From: Clarkia xantiana subsp. parviflora
Taxonomy: Eukaryota > Streptophyta > Magnoliopsida > Myrtales > Onagraceae
Assembly: GCA_036873135.1 (NCBI GenBank)
Contig: JAPTYO010000007.1
Location: 602,763 to 666,762 of the forward strand
Reading direction: 5' to 3'
Length of the DNA: 64,000 bases
Below, one piece after another: positions 1 through 12,510 of the stretch. Below the pieces are notes generated by a model. The model was not told the origin of the DNA and made no database searches. It saw only the letters and a list, made by a program, of their open reading frames with translations. Each line of letters opens with the position of its first letter. The first letter of the stretch is position 1. Position numbers and translations under genes: made by a program.

Positions 1-70
1 TGTTAATTCTTAAGCTTTGTTGGTGATATTTTTTCATAACAGTAATGGGCATTTTCGATTGCTACTGCAG

Positions 71-1129
71 ATTTCTCAAGCTGAAGTGAAGATCTTCTTT
101 GAGAGAAGCTGTGGAGAGGTCAGGCCTACTTTTACCAGAGAAACCCTTTGCTTATTATTATTCCCGAGTCGGTAATTTTGATAAGAGTATTCTTGGAAAT
201 TACAGGTGACCCGTTTGAGGCTTCTGGGCGACAACGTGCATTCGAGTCGTATTGCTTTTGTTGAATTTGCAATGGTAATTAATTTGTACAATTCTTTAAT
301 AGATCATGTTTTTACTACATTAAAAATAAACTTTAAAAAAAATATTTTTTTTAATCTAAAAGATAAATTATCAGTGTGTGGAAGTCTGGTGTTCTTCTAA
401 TGATCTTATCTACTAACCATTCTAATAATTGTTTGTTTTGCTTGACAAGGCTGAGAGCGCGATAGCCGCCCTGGGTTACAGCGGGATGGTTGTAGGTACT
501 CAACCCATAAGGTTGTTCCCTTTTCTCACTATAATTTTTTTTTTTAATTATTCTTATTTAAACTAGTTACATAATATGCATTCATCAACAGTTGATTAGC
601 AACTCGCTAGCATAATTTTGTGGTTTGAACAATTTACTAGCTGAACTTATACATAATTGCAATATGTTAGCTAGGTCTAATTTGCCATTATTGAATAATG
701 ACATAAACTTGCACCTGCCTATCACTTGCCACCAGAATTCAGCTACAAAATTACAATTTGTTCAAAGGTAAGCTTACAAATTGTAATTTTATCCAAAGTT
801 TTTTTTTTTTTCCCAAGAAAATTTTCAAAAAACTAAAACTTTGGAAAAATTGACAATTTGCAAGCTAATTTTTTCCAAAGGTGAGCTAGTAATTGCACAA
901 AGAACAAAATGTCAACAAATTTAAGTTCAACAAGACAAGGTACAACATACTTTGTGTATTCTCAACTAACATTTCACCTAAAAAAAGAGTTGAGCTAATA
1001 AATTGTCGAAATCTTCGAAGTTGAGCTACCAATTACTAACTCTATTAATGAAATAATGTTGGTTATTGTAGGGTGAGCCCTTCAAAAACTCCGGTGAGGC
1101 CACGAGTCACTCGGCCATCGAACATTTGA
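71..1129 (+). CDS. CTC-interacting-domain (CID) RNA-binding protein, last four exons (5' end outside window)
   Basis: Four exons join in phase: 71-118, 206-274, 450-511 and 1072-1129, all with AG/GT borders, ending at TGA 1127-1129. The translation carries the second half of an RNA-recognition motif (QAEVKIFFERSCGEVTRLRL, then RIAFVEFAMAESAIAAL) and ends with VSPSKTPVRPR and a short basic tail. That ending is typical of the plant CID8-CID13 group, which binds poly(A)-binding protein through an N-terminal PAM2 motif and carries two RRMs. Here only the end of RRM2 is present, so PAM2 cannot be checked. The family is thought to act in mRNA translation and stability. Bases 1-70 are intron. The last intron (512-1071) is largely filled by an inverted-repeat element. 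The 3' UTR probably runs to about 1370. Family assignment is firm; the exact paralogue is not. Confidence 0.85.
591..1040. mobile_element. Inverted-repeat element in the last CID intron (GCTAGCTGAACTT family)
   Basis: The left end (GTTGATTAGCAACTCGCTAG, then a TAGCTGAACTT stretch) is matched by the reverse complement of the right end near 1040 (GAGTTAGTAATTGGTAGCTC). Arms are diverged, AT-rich and about 100 bp long. The same family appears at 24709-25336 and as fragments near 20990-21180 and 31010-31100. No clean target duplication was found, so the superfamily is not assigned. Confidence 0.5.
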
Positions 1130-1368
1130 TGGTTGATTGGAAGAGATGTTGAGTTTCATCTATGAGAATTTGGGGAAGATCCTTCAAAGATGTTGGTTCT
1201 TTATTTTGTCCATCTTTTCTTTACCAATGAACGCTGTAGCAGCGGTGGTGGCGTTTTCTGTGACCGATGATGTATGTGATGTGATGAACACTGTTGATCT
1301 TTGATTCTGAGATCCATCTGCTGTTCTTAATGAAAGCTCCATGGCTTTTGAGGTTCTAATTTATTACA

Positions 1369-1590
1369 GGTTAACATGTTTTTTTGATCCATGATGTTTG
1401 ACGACTTTTGAGTTTTGGTCTATTTTTTTTTTTGGTGCCTATTTTAGTACTATATGTTTGCAAAAAATTTTAGTTTTGGTCCGACCGTTACATTCCGTCC
1501 ATTTTTTCTGTTAAGTAACATGTGCAAGTCACTTTATCCATCATAAATTTTCATTTTTGTTCAAATTTGCGGAACCCATTGAAGAAGGGT
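1369..1590 (+). mobile_element. Half copy of the GGTTAACAGG Mutator-like MITE family
   Basis: From GGTTAACATG at 1369 the sequence follows the left arm of the complete element at 52887-53330: a 'GATCCATGATGTTTGACGAC' block, then TTTTGGTCCGACCGTTAC, CCGTCCATTTTTTCTGTTAA and ACATGTGCAAGTCAC. Homology fades near 1590 and no matching right arm follows. It begins just behind the CID coding end and may supply part of that 3' UTR. Confidence 0.65.
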
Positions 1591-2087
1591 AGCGTTTTTT
1601 ACGCAAATAGCAACCTTAGAAAGTCCAATACTAAAATGTGAAGAAAATTTGTTTAAATACAAAAATAGCAAACAACACTATTTCATTAAGTTAGTAGTAT
1701 GAGTCATTTAAGTAAAGGCGAAGCCTTTGATAAAGTAACTATGATTCTGATTAAGTTGCCAATTTTCTGTAGTTATTTTATGTTATGATTATTTGTTCAT
1801 TTTTAGTTAGATGAGTTAGTTTTAGTAGAGATCAGCAATGGTTATTCATTCTCCATGGCTTTTGCTGTGTGTGGGTGATGTTCTTTTTACGTGTAAAGAG
1901 ATGGAAAAAGGAAAGGTAAAGAAAAGAACATAAAATATGATGAAGATTGCGAAAGGTGTAAATTTACCCTTCACATTTTTTCACCAAAAATTTAGATTCC
2001 AAATGAGCAATTCATTGACAATGTTGCTATAAGTATATATATATAGTATTGATTTACTCGAGCAATAATTCATTTTTAAATTATATA

Positions 2088-2458
2088 AGCTCCGATCGGA
2101 GCTTTTTTGGCTCCGATTCGGGCCAATCGGAGCCGTGGTGGTGGTCGCCGGAGTTGGGTGGTGGTCGCCGGAGCTGGGTAGTGGTCGTCGGAGCCGGGTG
2201 GCGGTTGCCGGAGTCGGGGTGGTGGTCGCCGGAGTCGGGTGGCGGTGGCCGGAGCCGTGGTGGCTTTAATGGCATAATTAGCGTGCAAGAATAATTATGT
2301 CATTTTACGTGGTTCCGTTACATTTAATAGAAAATTTGGACGGACCGAAAAACAACAAACATGATAATTCAGACCCTTAATAGCAACATTTTTCAATTCA
2401 GACCTCTCCGAGCAACATGGACAAACATTCAGGCCCACAATATTGTGTTCTTTAACCC
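2088..2458 (+). mobile_element. Right half of a GGGTTAAGAACAC-family Mutator-like MITE with GC-rich core
   Basis: A GC-rich core of repeated GGTCGCCGGAG units next to a CTCCGATCGGAG palindrome is followed by a T/A-rich arm ending in GTGTTCTTTAACCC at 2458. The order and sequence match the right halves of the complete copies at 17969-18695 and 26197-26963. The left arm is missing. Pro/Arg/Gly-rich reading frames through the core are by-products of the GC repeat, not genes. Confidence 0.7.
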
Positions 2459-2949
2459 TAAAAACTATGATTGAATGATAAAGTATTGAATCCATATATT
2501 AAATGGTTAGAAATATTATATATATTCTTAATATGCATTGTACTATTGATTGGTTTATTAGTGTTGTGTATGTTAATAATCATACACAACGTGACAAAAT
2601 AATATATATTTAGAACTAATTTTTTTAGAATTAATCTTAAGTTAAATATCAGATTTATCATATCAATTTTGCCATAATTATTATTTAAAATAATTTAATC
2701 TAATCAAATTATATTTGTTTAGATTAAATAAGTATGCATCAAAATGTAACACCCTTAATGTCGGGTCTATATATATAGTATAGCTAACAATATGTCATTC
2801 TTAGCCAATTATGTTAATGCCAAGTGTCAAGTCATAATATTTATATGGTATTGTTTAGATTAATGAATTTAGAACCCCAGGAATGGGTATGAATACTTTA
2901 AAACCGTTAAACCAATTACATATCAAAATTAAAATAAAGTACATGGCCA

Positions 2950-2950
<1 letters not shown>

Positions 2951-3012
<62 letters not shown>
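2951..3012. repeat. (AAT)n microsatellite, about 20 units
   Basis: Uninterrupted AAT/ATA trinucleotides. The poly-isoleucine reading frame across it is an artefact. Confidence 0.95.
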
Positions 3013-3013
<1 letters not shown>

Positions 3014-3890
3014 GTGCTACATAACAGAAGTATTATGGTTACGACCAACTCCATCCAATTGGGTGGACCTAACACACCATACATAAACATGATATATATA
3101 CTAAGAAAATGTTTGATTATATATGTTAGTAGATTAGATTTGTCCTCATGGAATTATTATAGATTCCAAACTTAATTAAGATTAAAGTGTCAGATACTTA
3201 ATATATATATATATTACTAGTCATTAACCTCACGGCTGGTTCGAAATTTTATTTTATAATATTTTATTAAATTACGTTTTTGTGTTGAAAGATATTTTTA
3301 ATTTAAGTGTACAAAGATAATTTATGTTTTAATTTTAATTAATTTATTATATCCATTAATGTATGTATATTAAAAATAAATTATATTATACATCTTTAAA
3401 TAGATTTTATATATACTTTTATACGAAAAATTATTCATAAATTTAAACCGAAAAAGTTACGATTTTAATTATTATAATACTATATTATTAAAATATAATA
3501 GTATATAGAAATATTATATGTATTAACTAATATATTCCTATTTAATGATATGAAATTTTATTTTTCATTTTTAAGTAATTTTCGCATATAGAAAAATAGT
3601 ATGAAATTGAATTCATAAAATTTATAATCGATTTTAAACTTTTAAAATTACGAATTTCACTATATATCATTATCTGATTTAACTAACCACAATTATATAT
3701 TTTTAATTGTTTTTTTTTTTTGGAATGGCAAAATAACTAGATCCTTATTTATGGCTGTATTTAAAACAAATAGATTCCTATATAATAATAGTAATAAATA
3801 TTTTTTGGTCAACAAATTGAACGGTCCTGATGGTACTGTCCTTTCCTATGATGCACATCTAGACAAGGAAAGGAGCCTTTCGTTGGCCCA

Positions 3891-3918
3891 CTTTTTTTTT
3901 TTTTTTTTTTTTTTTTTT
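3891..3918. repeat. Poly(T) tract of about 28 bases
   Basis: A homopolymer run is visible directly. It could be the tail of an old minus-strand retroposon, but no element body was recognised beside it. Confidence 0.85.
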
Positions 3919-5289
3919 CCACCAACTTTTGGAGCGTGCGTCCCACCGCTATCTTCTTGTATAAATCTCAATTCCATCAACTTCCCTTTGTGTTGAGAAA
4001 TGCATAAATTCGTCATATTTTTTTTAATAACATATAATGATTTATACTTTTTCAACAATCTCTTTAAAATTGTTATTAAATATATATTTTAAGTTTACAA
4101 AGTTATTCGAATATTTTCAAACTATCACAACTAGTCACTATTAACTTAAATAAATGTTATAATTGAGTCAAATCGGAACAGAACCATCCGATGATCATTT
4201 GAGATTCAATCGATTTGAAACACTATTATAATACTAATATAAGTTATTAGGTATTGATTTTAATATTTAGGAAATTATTCAGTTAATTTTGTACATTTAA
4301 AATGTATTTGATTAACATTTTAGACGAATAATTGATGGAAGCGTCAATTACCATCATTAGAAACTTGTTGTACATTTTAAATGATTAATATATAGGTTGG
4401 TTGGTTACCTACATTTATCAATATAAACGTTTGATTCAAACTTGTTCTTTTTAGTTACCTACATTTGCACCATGTAATTAAATAGTTAAAATGTCTAAAA
4501 TATCATTTTATATTCTTTCTTTATCATGTTTTTCGCATTAATCGTGTTGTTCATTTTGCTTATCGGGAGATTCATTTTTTTTTCTCCGTCGAGAAATTAG
4601 GGAATGCAATAGCGTAATCTGAATGCTACATTATCATGTTATATGATTTACATTATTTTCTCTATTAAATGTCATATGTTACCGTTTAAAAAAATATAAG
4701 TTATACAAAACTATTTTGGATGCTCTAAGTAAATAGATAAATATTGTGCAAATTTCATGTTATTAAAATGTATTTTATCAGGGATAAGAATGATTTTGGC
4801 TTTTAAATCTAAAATTAAATCCCAATAGTGTGAATAAAAGTTTTCTAAATCGTTCAACCAAAAAAAAAAAAAAACTTAATCGCGTCGGAGGTTACATTTA
4901 TTACACGTTTTCTTTTGTGCAAATTATTGCACGTTTAAATATGTTATGTTATGTTTTTATGATGTTATGGAACCGTGAAAGCAAGGATACTCGAATGACA
5001 AAGGAATGTCAACCAACGCGCCTGTAGAGCGCGTGGTAGAAGAAACTAAGACATGATTCTTTTATCTTTCCTCGTCTGCTACTCTACCGTTCGTGCCTTG
5101 CTTGAGTTGCAGCTCTTCCTTTCTCTCTCTGGATGGATATATGAGAGAGAAAGCAAAACGAAACCTCTACATACACACCGATACATACACTCAGGTAACA
5201 TTAATGTTGTCATAATAATAATAATAGCAGTGAATGTATATATAATCAAATCAAAATGGAAATTCCCCAAAATTTACAGAAAGAAAGCA

Positions 5290-6012
5290 AAAGAAACACC
5301 ACCACATCTCTCTTTCTCCCCCTCCCTCAAGAGAAACTTCTGATTGTGTCTCTCTTCTCTCTGGCAAATCTCTCGATCTCTCCATGACCATTCCTCTGCT
5401 TCTGAGATTCGCGCCTTCTCTAAGTTCCATCCAGGCTCCACTGCAAGGTTTCACGGTTCGGTAACTTCTAATTGCTCTTCAGTTTCTTGTATTCTGCCGG
5501 AATTTGTGTTGGTTTCTTGGCGATTCCCTTCTTTAAACTGGGTTCTGGACCTGGGCGAGAACTGCTTACTGATTCTTGGTTCGTCTTCTTGTTTGCTGCT
5601 TTGATTGTATCTTTGCGCAGTGTAGGACTTGTTCTTGGAACGAATGCTAGTTAAATTTCACTGAGAAGTAAGTAGATTGCACCTCCGCTTATAAGTTTGC
5701 TTTCCAGGATTTTCTTGATGAATTGAATTTTGATGCTCTGTGTTTGTTTCTATCTAGGGCAAAGCTGAAATGAACCACATCAGCATAAATCTTCCATATA
5801 GCGGTGGTGGCAGTTTCAGGAATTGCAGTTCTTTTGTAAACAGAGAGTTAGGGTTTTCAAATGTTCTTCCTTGTGTTGTGATAGTGTGTTTTTCATGAAT
5901 GAAAGTTCTGAGATTCTTCGATATCTCGTGTTGGAAAGAATAGAAAAAGAAAGTTTGTATACAAAAGCAAAAGGAAAACAGAAGGGTTGGTTGGTTGGTA
6001 TAGTAGAATCAA
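5290..6012 (+). other. Probable 5' leader and leader intron(s) of the DA2-like gene
   Basis: A CT-rich stretch typical of plant 5' UTRs (5300-5450) is followed by possible donor sites near 5446 and 5665 and an acceptor-like TATCTAG at 5752-5758. Short upstream ATGs occur (for example 5771 and 5897), so the main ATG at 6013 is not the first. Leader exon borders cannot be fixed without transcripts. Confidence 0.4.
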
Positions 6013-9000
6013 ATGGGTAATAAGTTAGTGAGGAGACAGGTGGTGGACGAGAAGTATACGAAGCCACAAGGATTGTACCATCATAAAGATGTGGATATTA
6101 AGAAGCTTAGGAAACTTATACTTGAATCTAAGCTTGCTCCCTGCTATCCCGGAGATGAAGATGGCGCTTGTGAGCTTGAAGAATGCCCCATATGTTTCTT
6201 GGTTCGTGTTTCTTCCATTGCCAAATTATTTTTGAAATTCTATTTGTTCTCTGTTTATTTGATTGCATTAGTTGTGAGAAATTGAAGTTCACGAGAAATG
6301 AAATGTTATATTGTATCTGTTCCCATTTTAAAGATTAACCCTATATTATTATAAATGGATTTCTCTGTTTTCACCTATTTAGATATCAAAGTTTGACTGT
6401 GTGCATTAGCCCTTGAAAAAGGTAGATAAACTGATCATTTAACTGTGCACAAGGTTTAGTTAATGAGCTTACATACAAGATTTGAGACTAGTTGAGACTT
6501 GAGAATGAATAAAGATAATATCGGCATAATCTTTTGTTAAATCTCTTTCACATACCTTCTCCAATTGTTGCAGTATTATCCGAGTCTTAACCGTTCAAGG
6601 TGTTGCACAAAGGGTATTTGCACAGGTAACCTCACATATGACATACATACTATGCATGTGCTTTGGTGGTCAGTCGGTAACATTATTATCTTTTAATCTG
6701 TGTCCCAGAATGCTTTCTACAGATGAAGGTTCCGAATTCAAATGGTCCCACACAGTATCCTTCCTACAACCTTAAAGCTCAGCGAACCATTTGCTTAGTA
6801 TTTTTGCTATTTTTTCTAGTAAGAGGACATGTTTGCAACTATGTTTAGATAATGTCATTCCTTATATTATTTAGATGTCCATTTTGCAAAACCTTGAACT
6901 ACGCGGTGGAGTATCGGGGTGTCAAGACAAAAGAGGAAAAAGGCATTGAGCAAGTTGTAAGTTTTAATTTCTCGTACTTTCGTGATATTGGATCTCAGAC
7001 ATGGGCTTTCTGCAAAACTAAGAAACGGTTTTGGGAATGCATAGGAAGAACAACGTGTTATAGAAGCAAAGATCCGTATTCGACAGAAGGAGCTCCAGGA
7101 TGAAGAAGAGAGGATGCAGAAAAGGCAGAATTTAACTTCTTCAAGTAGGAATCTGGCTTCAGGCGAAACTGAGAACTCAGCAGAGGGTATCTTATTTCTT
7201 TGCCCAGTTTACCCGTGGTTTATAGTAGTTCATGATATCATCTCCATAGAGAAAGCTTCGGTTGTTACTTATTGGCTCTTGTTCTTTTAAATTGAAGCTC
7301 CCTCTAGAAGGTCTCATCTAGAAGGCGAGGACATTGTTTCTGATGGATCATGTGCTTCCTCTGCTCCTAGACATTCTCCCTTGCCTCGGACTAACAGGTA
7401 ATTCTGCATAATGCACTTATCATCTATTTATTGTAGGTGCCAATGTATTGTTTCTTAGAAAGGTGGAATGACATGTATAGAGAGGTATGTTCGAACGAGC
7501 TAAAAACCACAACACGGAGTTTAGAGCATACATTGAATGAAAATAAGAATGTCAACCACTTTGAATTAAGTGTTCTTGTAGGACTGTTGGTGTTTAGTAT
7601 AGTATCTGATCGGAGAATTACAAAGATTCAAAACCTCTTAATGGTAGATGGTCTAAAGATGCTTTAAACTGACTTCAGATTATACTGTAGTGATCATTAG
7701 TCATACAAGTAAGTTTCTTTTCTTAAGCTGTTCCAGATGCATAAGGCATATAGAGTTAGTCCGACTTAGAATTTGGACTACCACCAAAAACAAGGTTAAA
7801 TTTAGGGATTGACCCAACCCCTTAGTGTCAAAACTAGGTAGGCGTAAGCTGTTAGTTGAATTTGCACGAGTCAGGAAGATTGATGTGGATAATAATCCCA
7901 AGTATGTCTACTCTGGCTTCAAACTCCGCGCTGTCAATAAGTTTTTTCAAGATTGACTTTCCACAGGCTTGCTTAACCATAACATTTAGAGTCTGTGGTC
8001 AGGGAAGAGGTCCTTACCTAGTGAAGAGAAAAGTTCATTACAAGTATGTGCTTTAAATTCAAAGTTAACTAGTGTATTAAACTAGGAACATGCAATTTTT
8101 GTACCAAGTGAATAGCTTGATAAACTAATAGATCTCATAAGCACACAGCCTAAAAGATTCATACATCATTACTGTTACCTCTCCCATAGTTGTGATAAAG
8201 GAGTGATGTAATGTGTCTTTTGCCTCATGGTGAAGCCTCTTCCTTCTACACATTAGAGTTTGCAATATGTGATTAATTAACTTCATCAATATCACCCTCC
8301 TCCTTTCTCACATAGCAAGCCATGTTAAAGCTTTCTCTTAGATCTTTCTTTGCTACCAAGCTGTAGGTCAGTAAAGACTCAGCATGCTTATCACACCTTC
8401 ACTGTATGAACCTTTGGAATTTTCCAGTGACTGGATTATAGTAAGGTGGTTGATTTTTTAAAGCATCATAATTTTGCAGGGAGGACGAATTTGATTTGGA
8501 CCTTGAGGACATAATGGTGATGGAAGCAATTTGGCTCTCCATTCAGGTGAACAGTCCTAATATTCAAGATTCAATTTTGTTGAATCCAGCTATCTGTATG
8601 TGAATAAGGAAGTATCGTAAATAACATGGGCTAAGCATAATAGATTAAAACGTACTGGGAATATGTCGATCATGAATCAGGTTTTTGGAATATCCTATTT
8701 TTCAAAAGTCTGTTTGTATGCAATCCAGCACTTGGATGTGATATGCTTCAGCTGAATTGTGAAGTGGGTTTGGTTATTATTCGACAGGAGAATGGAAAGC
8801 AAAAAGCTTTGGGTTATGGGGCCTCCTCGGAACAATACGCATCAGAAGATCAATATGTCTGTGAGCAGAACACGCCAACTGTTGTATCTTGTTCTGCTGC
8901 ATCTCCTTCAGGAGGGCTTGCTTGTGCAATAGCTGCCCTTGCGGAACGGCAGCAGATCACAACCGGAGAATCATCATCATCATTGTCCTCTTCCAATTGC

Positions 9001-9324
9001 AATTCCAATTCGATGCCGAATTCTAGCCAATTCTATAGCAGAAGGGAAGGAGAATCAAACCATTACCACCACCATGATTCGAATGTGGGACCCTGTGGCA
9101 TGGTTAATGAAGAGGATCCAAGGAGCTACCAGCAGAGTGTTGGTGGTTCCCCTGAGCACGAAGATGATGAAGACGTTGAAGATGCAGAGAGCAACAACCA
9201 GAATGTTCCGGAAGCAGAATCAGCAGGAGTTATCGTTGCAGAGAGCTTCGAGGAGCAAATGATGCTGGCCATGGCAGTGTCGCTTGCTGAGGCTCGGGTG
9301 CCACCTGGAGTGACTTGGCATTAA
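6013..9324 (+). CDS. DA2L: RING-type E3 ubiquitin ligase of the DA2/GW2 family
   Basis: Eight coding exons: 6013-6201, 6574-6625, 6709-6754, 6875-6956, 7045-7186, 7298-7397, 8480-8546 and 8788-9324, giving about 404 residues, close to Arabidopsis DA2. The protein opens with MGNKL and a conserved 'PQGLY...[13 protein letters not shown]' block. The family's unusual RING follows: CPIC at residues 58-61, [12 protein letters not shown] near 72-83 and CPFC at 97-100. Next come a charged helix ([20 protein letters not shown]), the '[18 protein letters not shown]' block and the conserved tail '[15 protein letters not shown]'. DA2 and rice GW2 restrict seed and organ size by ubiquitinating targets that include the peptidase DA1. 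The body of intron 6 (about 1.1 kb) holds nothing I recognise. The 3' UTR lies within 9325-9650. Exon joins are strongly supported; DA2 versus DA2-like is not resolved. Confidence 0.93.
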
Positions 9325-10027
9325 GTGAGTTGCATCTCTCAATCTCAGTTATTGTTGGGCCTTTTTACAAATGATGATGCAGATAGATATGGCAATGGTC
9401 TGTGTGATGCTATTAGTATTGGGGGGTTAGTGCAGGAAATGGTTATTTCCTTGTTTGATCTTTCTCTCTGTGTTGTTGGATGAGATATATATGGGGGGAG
9501 GATGTAAGCAGATACTGAAAGCCATTTTTAGTGAGAAGAATGAAATGAAATGGAAGGGATTGGCAGTTGTGTGCTAATAATAGCTTAGCTACCTTGAATC
9601 TTCTGGAATTTGACACAGATAAAAGAAAGAGATGATGATGCTTCAATTTAGGGTTAAGAAAGCTAAAAAAACATTCAAACTATAGGCAATGCTGTCAACT
9701 GTTGTTTTAGATTTAAAATAAAATGTTGATAAAATATAATTATTTCTATTTTTCAAATATTTGGTGCTCCTGGTTTAGGCTTATTTGATGTTTAAAAAAT
9801 ATGTTTTTGTTCCGTCAATTTTAAAAGAAAAATGTCGAAGTAAAAAATTCAATAGTTCGTTGGCGAAAAAAAAGAATCTAACAGTTGAAATGCTAAAATA
9901 TTTTAAATTTGAGACATTCACTAACAACTTGACTAATAATTGTAACTGTTTTTAGGTTTTTAACCCTTTCATTTAAGATTTAAGATATATAAGATTTCAA
10001 TATTATTATATATATTATGTGTTCTAA

Positions 10028-10941
10028 GAGCATCCACAATGGTATTACGTAAAGATTACGTAAACGTGGGCCCTACATGTTTATTTAAGTAAAGCAACAA
10101 AAACTATCTACAGTGGTTTTACATAGGGATGTCAATGGGGCGGGTCGGGGCGGGTATCGCCGGACCCGGACCCGCCCCGCGGGTCAATATGGTCGACCCG
10201 GACCCGTCCCATGCACTTTCGGGTCGGGTCGGGTCGACCCGCGGGTCGACCCGTGTTAGGTATAATTTATCATTTTAAATCTTAAATTCTAAATTCTAGG
10301 TTACCGTATCCAAATTCAACTTCAAATTTAAATCATAAATTATTAAATTAACTCATAATCCAAATATAAATCACCCCATTCATTAGAATAATTGTTATTT
10401 TGACTATGTGTTATATTACCCGTATAGTTTTATATAATATACATATATTAAATATATATGTACAATGAAAGGTCGGGTCGGGTCGGGTCGGCGGGTCGGC
10501 GTGAACCCAAACCCGAACCCGCCCCGCGGGTCACGGGTCGGCGGGTCCTCGGGTCAAAGTCGGGTCGGGTACCCGCGGGTCGGCGGGTACCCGTGACCCG
10601 TTGCCATCCCTAGTTTTACATAGCATTCCTTAAAGATGGGACCCACACGTAAATTTATGTTTTTACATAAAGTATTCCTTAAATTTAAGTAATGCAATAT
10701 GTATTACGTAACCAATTTTTTATTATAAATTAATTCATTTTATAATTAATGCTAATATCTTATTGGTGGTTGTTGGAAAATCTAATAATAAAATATATTT
10801 AAGGAATATGTTTAAGTAATACGATTGCAGAGAAAATATTTTTTACGTGTGTCTTAAATTTACGTATTACTTAAAGTGTACATAAATGTCTACGTGGCAA
10901 CTTTAAAGAATACATTTTATGTAAAACCATTGTGGATGCTC
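10028..10941. mobile_element. Tourist/Harbinger-type MITE (GAGCATCCACAATGG ends)
   Basis: Terminal inverted repeats GAGCATCCACAATGG and CCATTGTGGATGCTC are flanked by TAA on both sides (10025-10027 and 10942-10944), the 3 bp duplication expected of PIF/Harbinger elements. Inner arms share ACGTAA-type motifs and a GTGGG(A/C)CC block. The element is interrupted by a second transposon at 10124-10612; without it the host element would be about 420 bp. There is no coding capacity. Confidence 0.85.
10124..10612. mobile_element. hAT-type MITE nested in the Harbinger MITE
   Basis: The ends are TAGGGATGTCAATGG and a matching TTGCCATCCCTA. The flanks GTTTTACA at 10116-10123 and 10613-10620 are an exact 8 bp target duplication, as expected for hAT elements. 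Subterminal regions are GC-rich with many GGGTCGGG and CGGGTACCCG repeats on both arms, while the centre is AT-rich. No transposase frame is present. Confidence 0.9.
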
Positions 10942-11620
10942 TAACTTCTGAAAGAGTTTTGAGATTTTAATAAAGTGTTCATCATAGGGAAAAAAAACGA
11001 ATAACTTTATTTCATAGTGGTTTGATTTATAGATATCATTATTACTAACTTTTTGGACATTATTTTCAATATCACTAATATTTAGTTTTTTCCGTTACTT
11101 TTTTTTTATATCTAAAGTGTAACCGACAAAATGTTTTTTTTTTTTTTTTTTTTTTTTGTGAAGACTTAATATACAATGCATACATGATTAAAAAAAGAAG
11201 AATTAAATGTGCAAACATATATAGCCCACCAACCATTATTACAATTGATGATTGAAGGAGAATCAAAGAGGTGTTTGGCCAATTTAGGGTGGATAAATAT
11301 GCAATCCATGTGGTTTAATAATCTTTTTTCTTCTTGGCAAAAGTAACATATATTCAGTAAATCATGTTGTTATATATTTTGACCACCATCCGTTCATTAC
11401 AGTGTTGGGTTGGCCACTAACTCATTTTTAATTACCTACTATTTTACAGAATCAAATATATAGATAATTGAGCTCTTTCACGCTCACTACTAATTAATGC
11501 AATAACCTTCAAAAATAATAAAAAATAAAGTAATATAATTTATAACCCACCAGTTAAAAGTTTGAAATATGTTTAGTGACCTATTTTAATATTTAAGTAT
11601 AGCATTTGAACGAGAAAAAA

Positions 11621-12090
11621 AAAATCTATTTAGTATTTCAGGTTTAGTCTATGTTTAATTTGGTATTTTATGATTAAATTGTTACTTTCGACTATTTAAG
11701 GTTTTAATTTGTTGCTATTTGGTGTGTCCGTCAAATTTTATGATTAAATGTAACAGAAACTAGTCGTGTGCTAGTTACATGCCGAATCAGTTTGAAAATT
11801 CCTAAATTAGCTCCAAAATGTTCGAAATTGTCGGAATCGGATAAATCAGGAATCGAAGGTGGCTGGCTCGAATTAGAGGTGGGTGGCCAGAATCGGACAA
11901 GTGACTTTTTTTAAAAAAAAAGTATAAGGGGCAAAATTATATTTTCATCTAAATCTGGCAAAATTAACCCCTAAAATTCGACGAAAAACAAAATCGCAAT
12001 AAATCTAAAACTTAAAACACAAAATATTAATAATTTAATTATGAGACGTCAAATTTGATAGATATAGTAAACCTGATACACTAAGTACTA
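11621..12090. mobile_element. Degenerate long-inverted-repeat MITE upstream of ICR
   Basis: The left arm 'TTAGTATTTCAGGTTTAGTC' is matched by the reverse complement of the right end ('CTTAGTGTATCAGGTTTACT'), with similarity over roughly 100 bp. The middle holds a GC-richer segment (GGTGGCTGG, GGTGGGTGGCC) and the module GTCCGTCAAATTTT...GTGTGCTAGTTACATGCC, as in other fold-back elements here. No target duplication was identified. Confidence 0.55.
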
Positions 12091-12510
12091 ATTTAAAAAA
12101 AATAATTACTTTTTGAATTTATCTGAGAGTCTTTTTCTACTCCACTTTCGTCTCCTTCTCCAAAATCAAAATGACCTGCGTCTGTATTTTAGGAAACGGC
12201 TCACTGTGATTCTTAGAGACGCACTCAATCTCAGTCTCACTAACTCACCCACCGCTTTAATTCAAACTTCAAACCCCACACACTCTCTCCCTCAGTACAG
12301 TAGAGTTTGATTCACCACCAAGTAGTAATCTGTTGCCAAAATTGATTTTTTTTTTCTTCTCTCTCTCCTTTGAAGCTTCTCTTACTCTCTCTAGCGATAC
12401 AAACAGTAAAGGTTGAGGTCTATATCTTGACCCATTCATAAATTGGTAGCTGAACAGAGCCAAGTCATTTTCATGATTCAAGCTTCCATTGCTACTGCTT
12501 AATATCGGAG

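Larger units (their letters stand above)
2459..5150. other. AT-rich intergenic region without recognised genes
   Basis: Between the transposon fragment and the 5' leader of the DA2-like gene I see only AT-rich DNA, an (AAT)n tract, a long T run and no reading frame with family resemblance. Confidence 0.6.

Noticed and set aside
2076..2294. Pro/Arg- and Gly-rich open reading frames on both strands
   Set aside because: They are translations of the GC-rich minisatellite core of a MITE; the same applies at 18142-18566 and 26298-26759.
5053..5343. 96-codon frame upstream of the DA2-like gene
   Set aside because: No family resemblance, includes low-complexity ATA repeats and lies in promoter or leader sequence.
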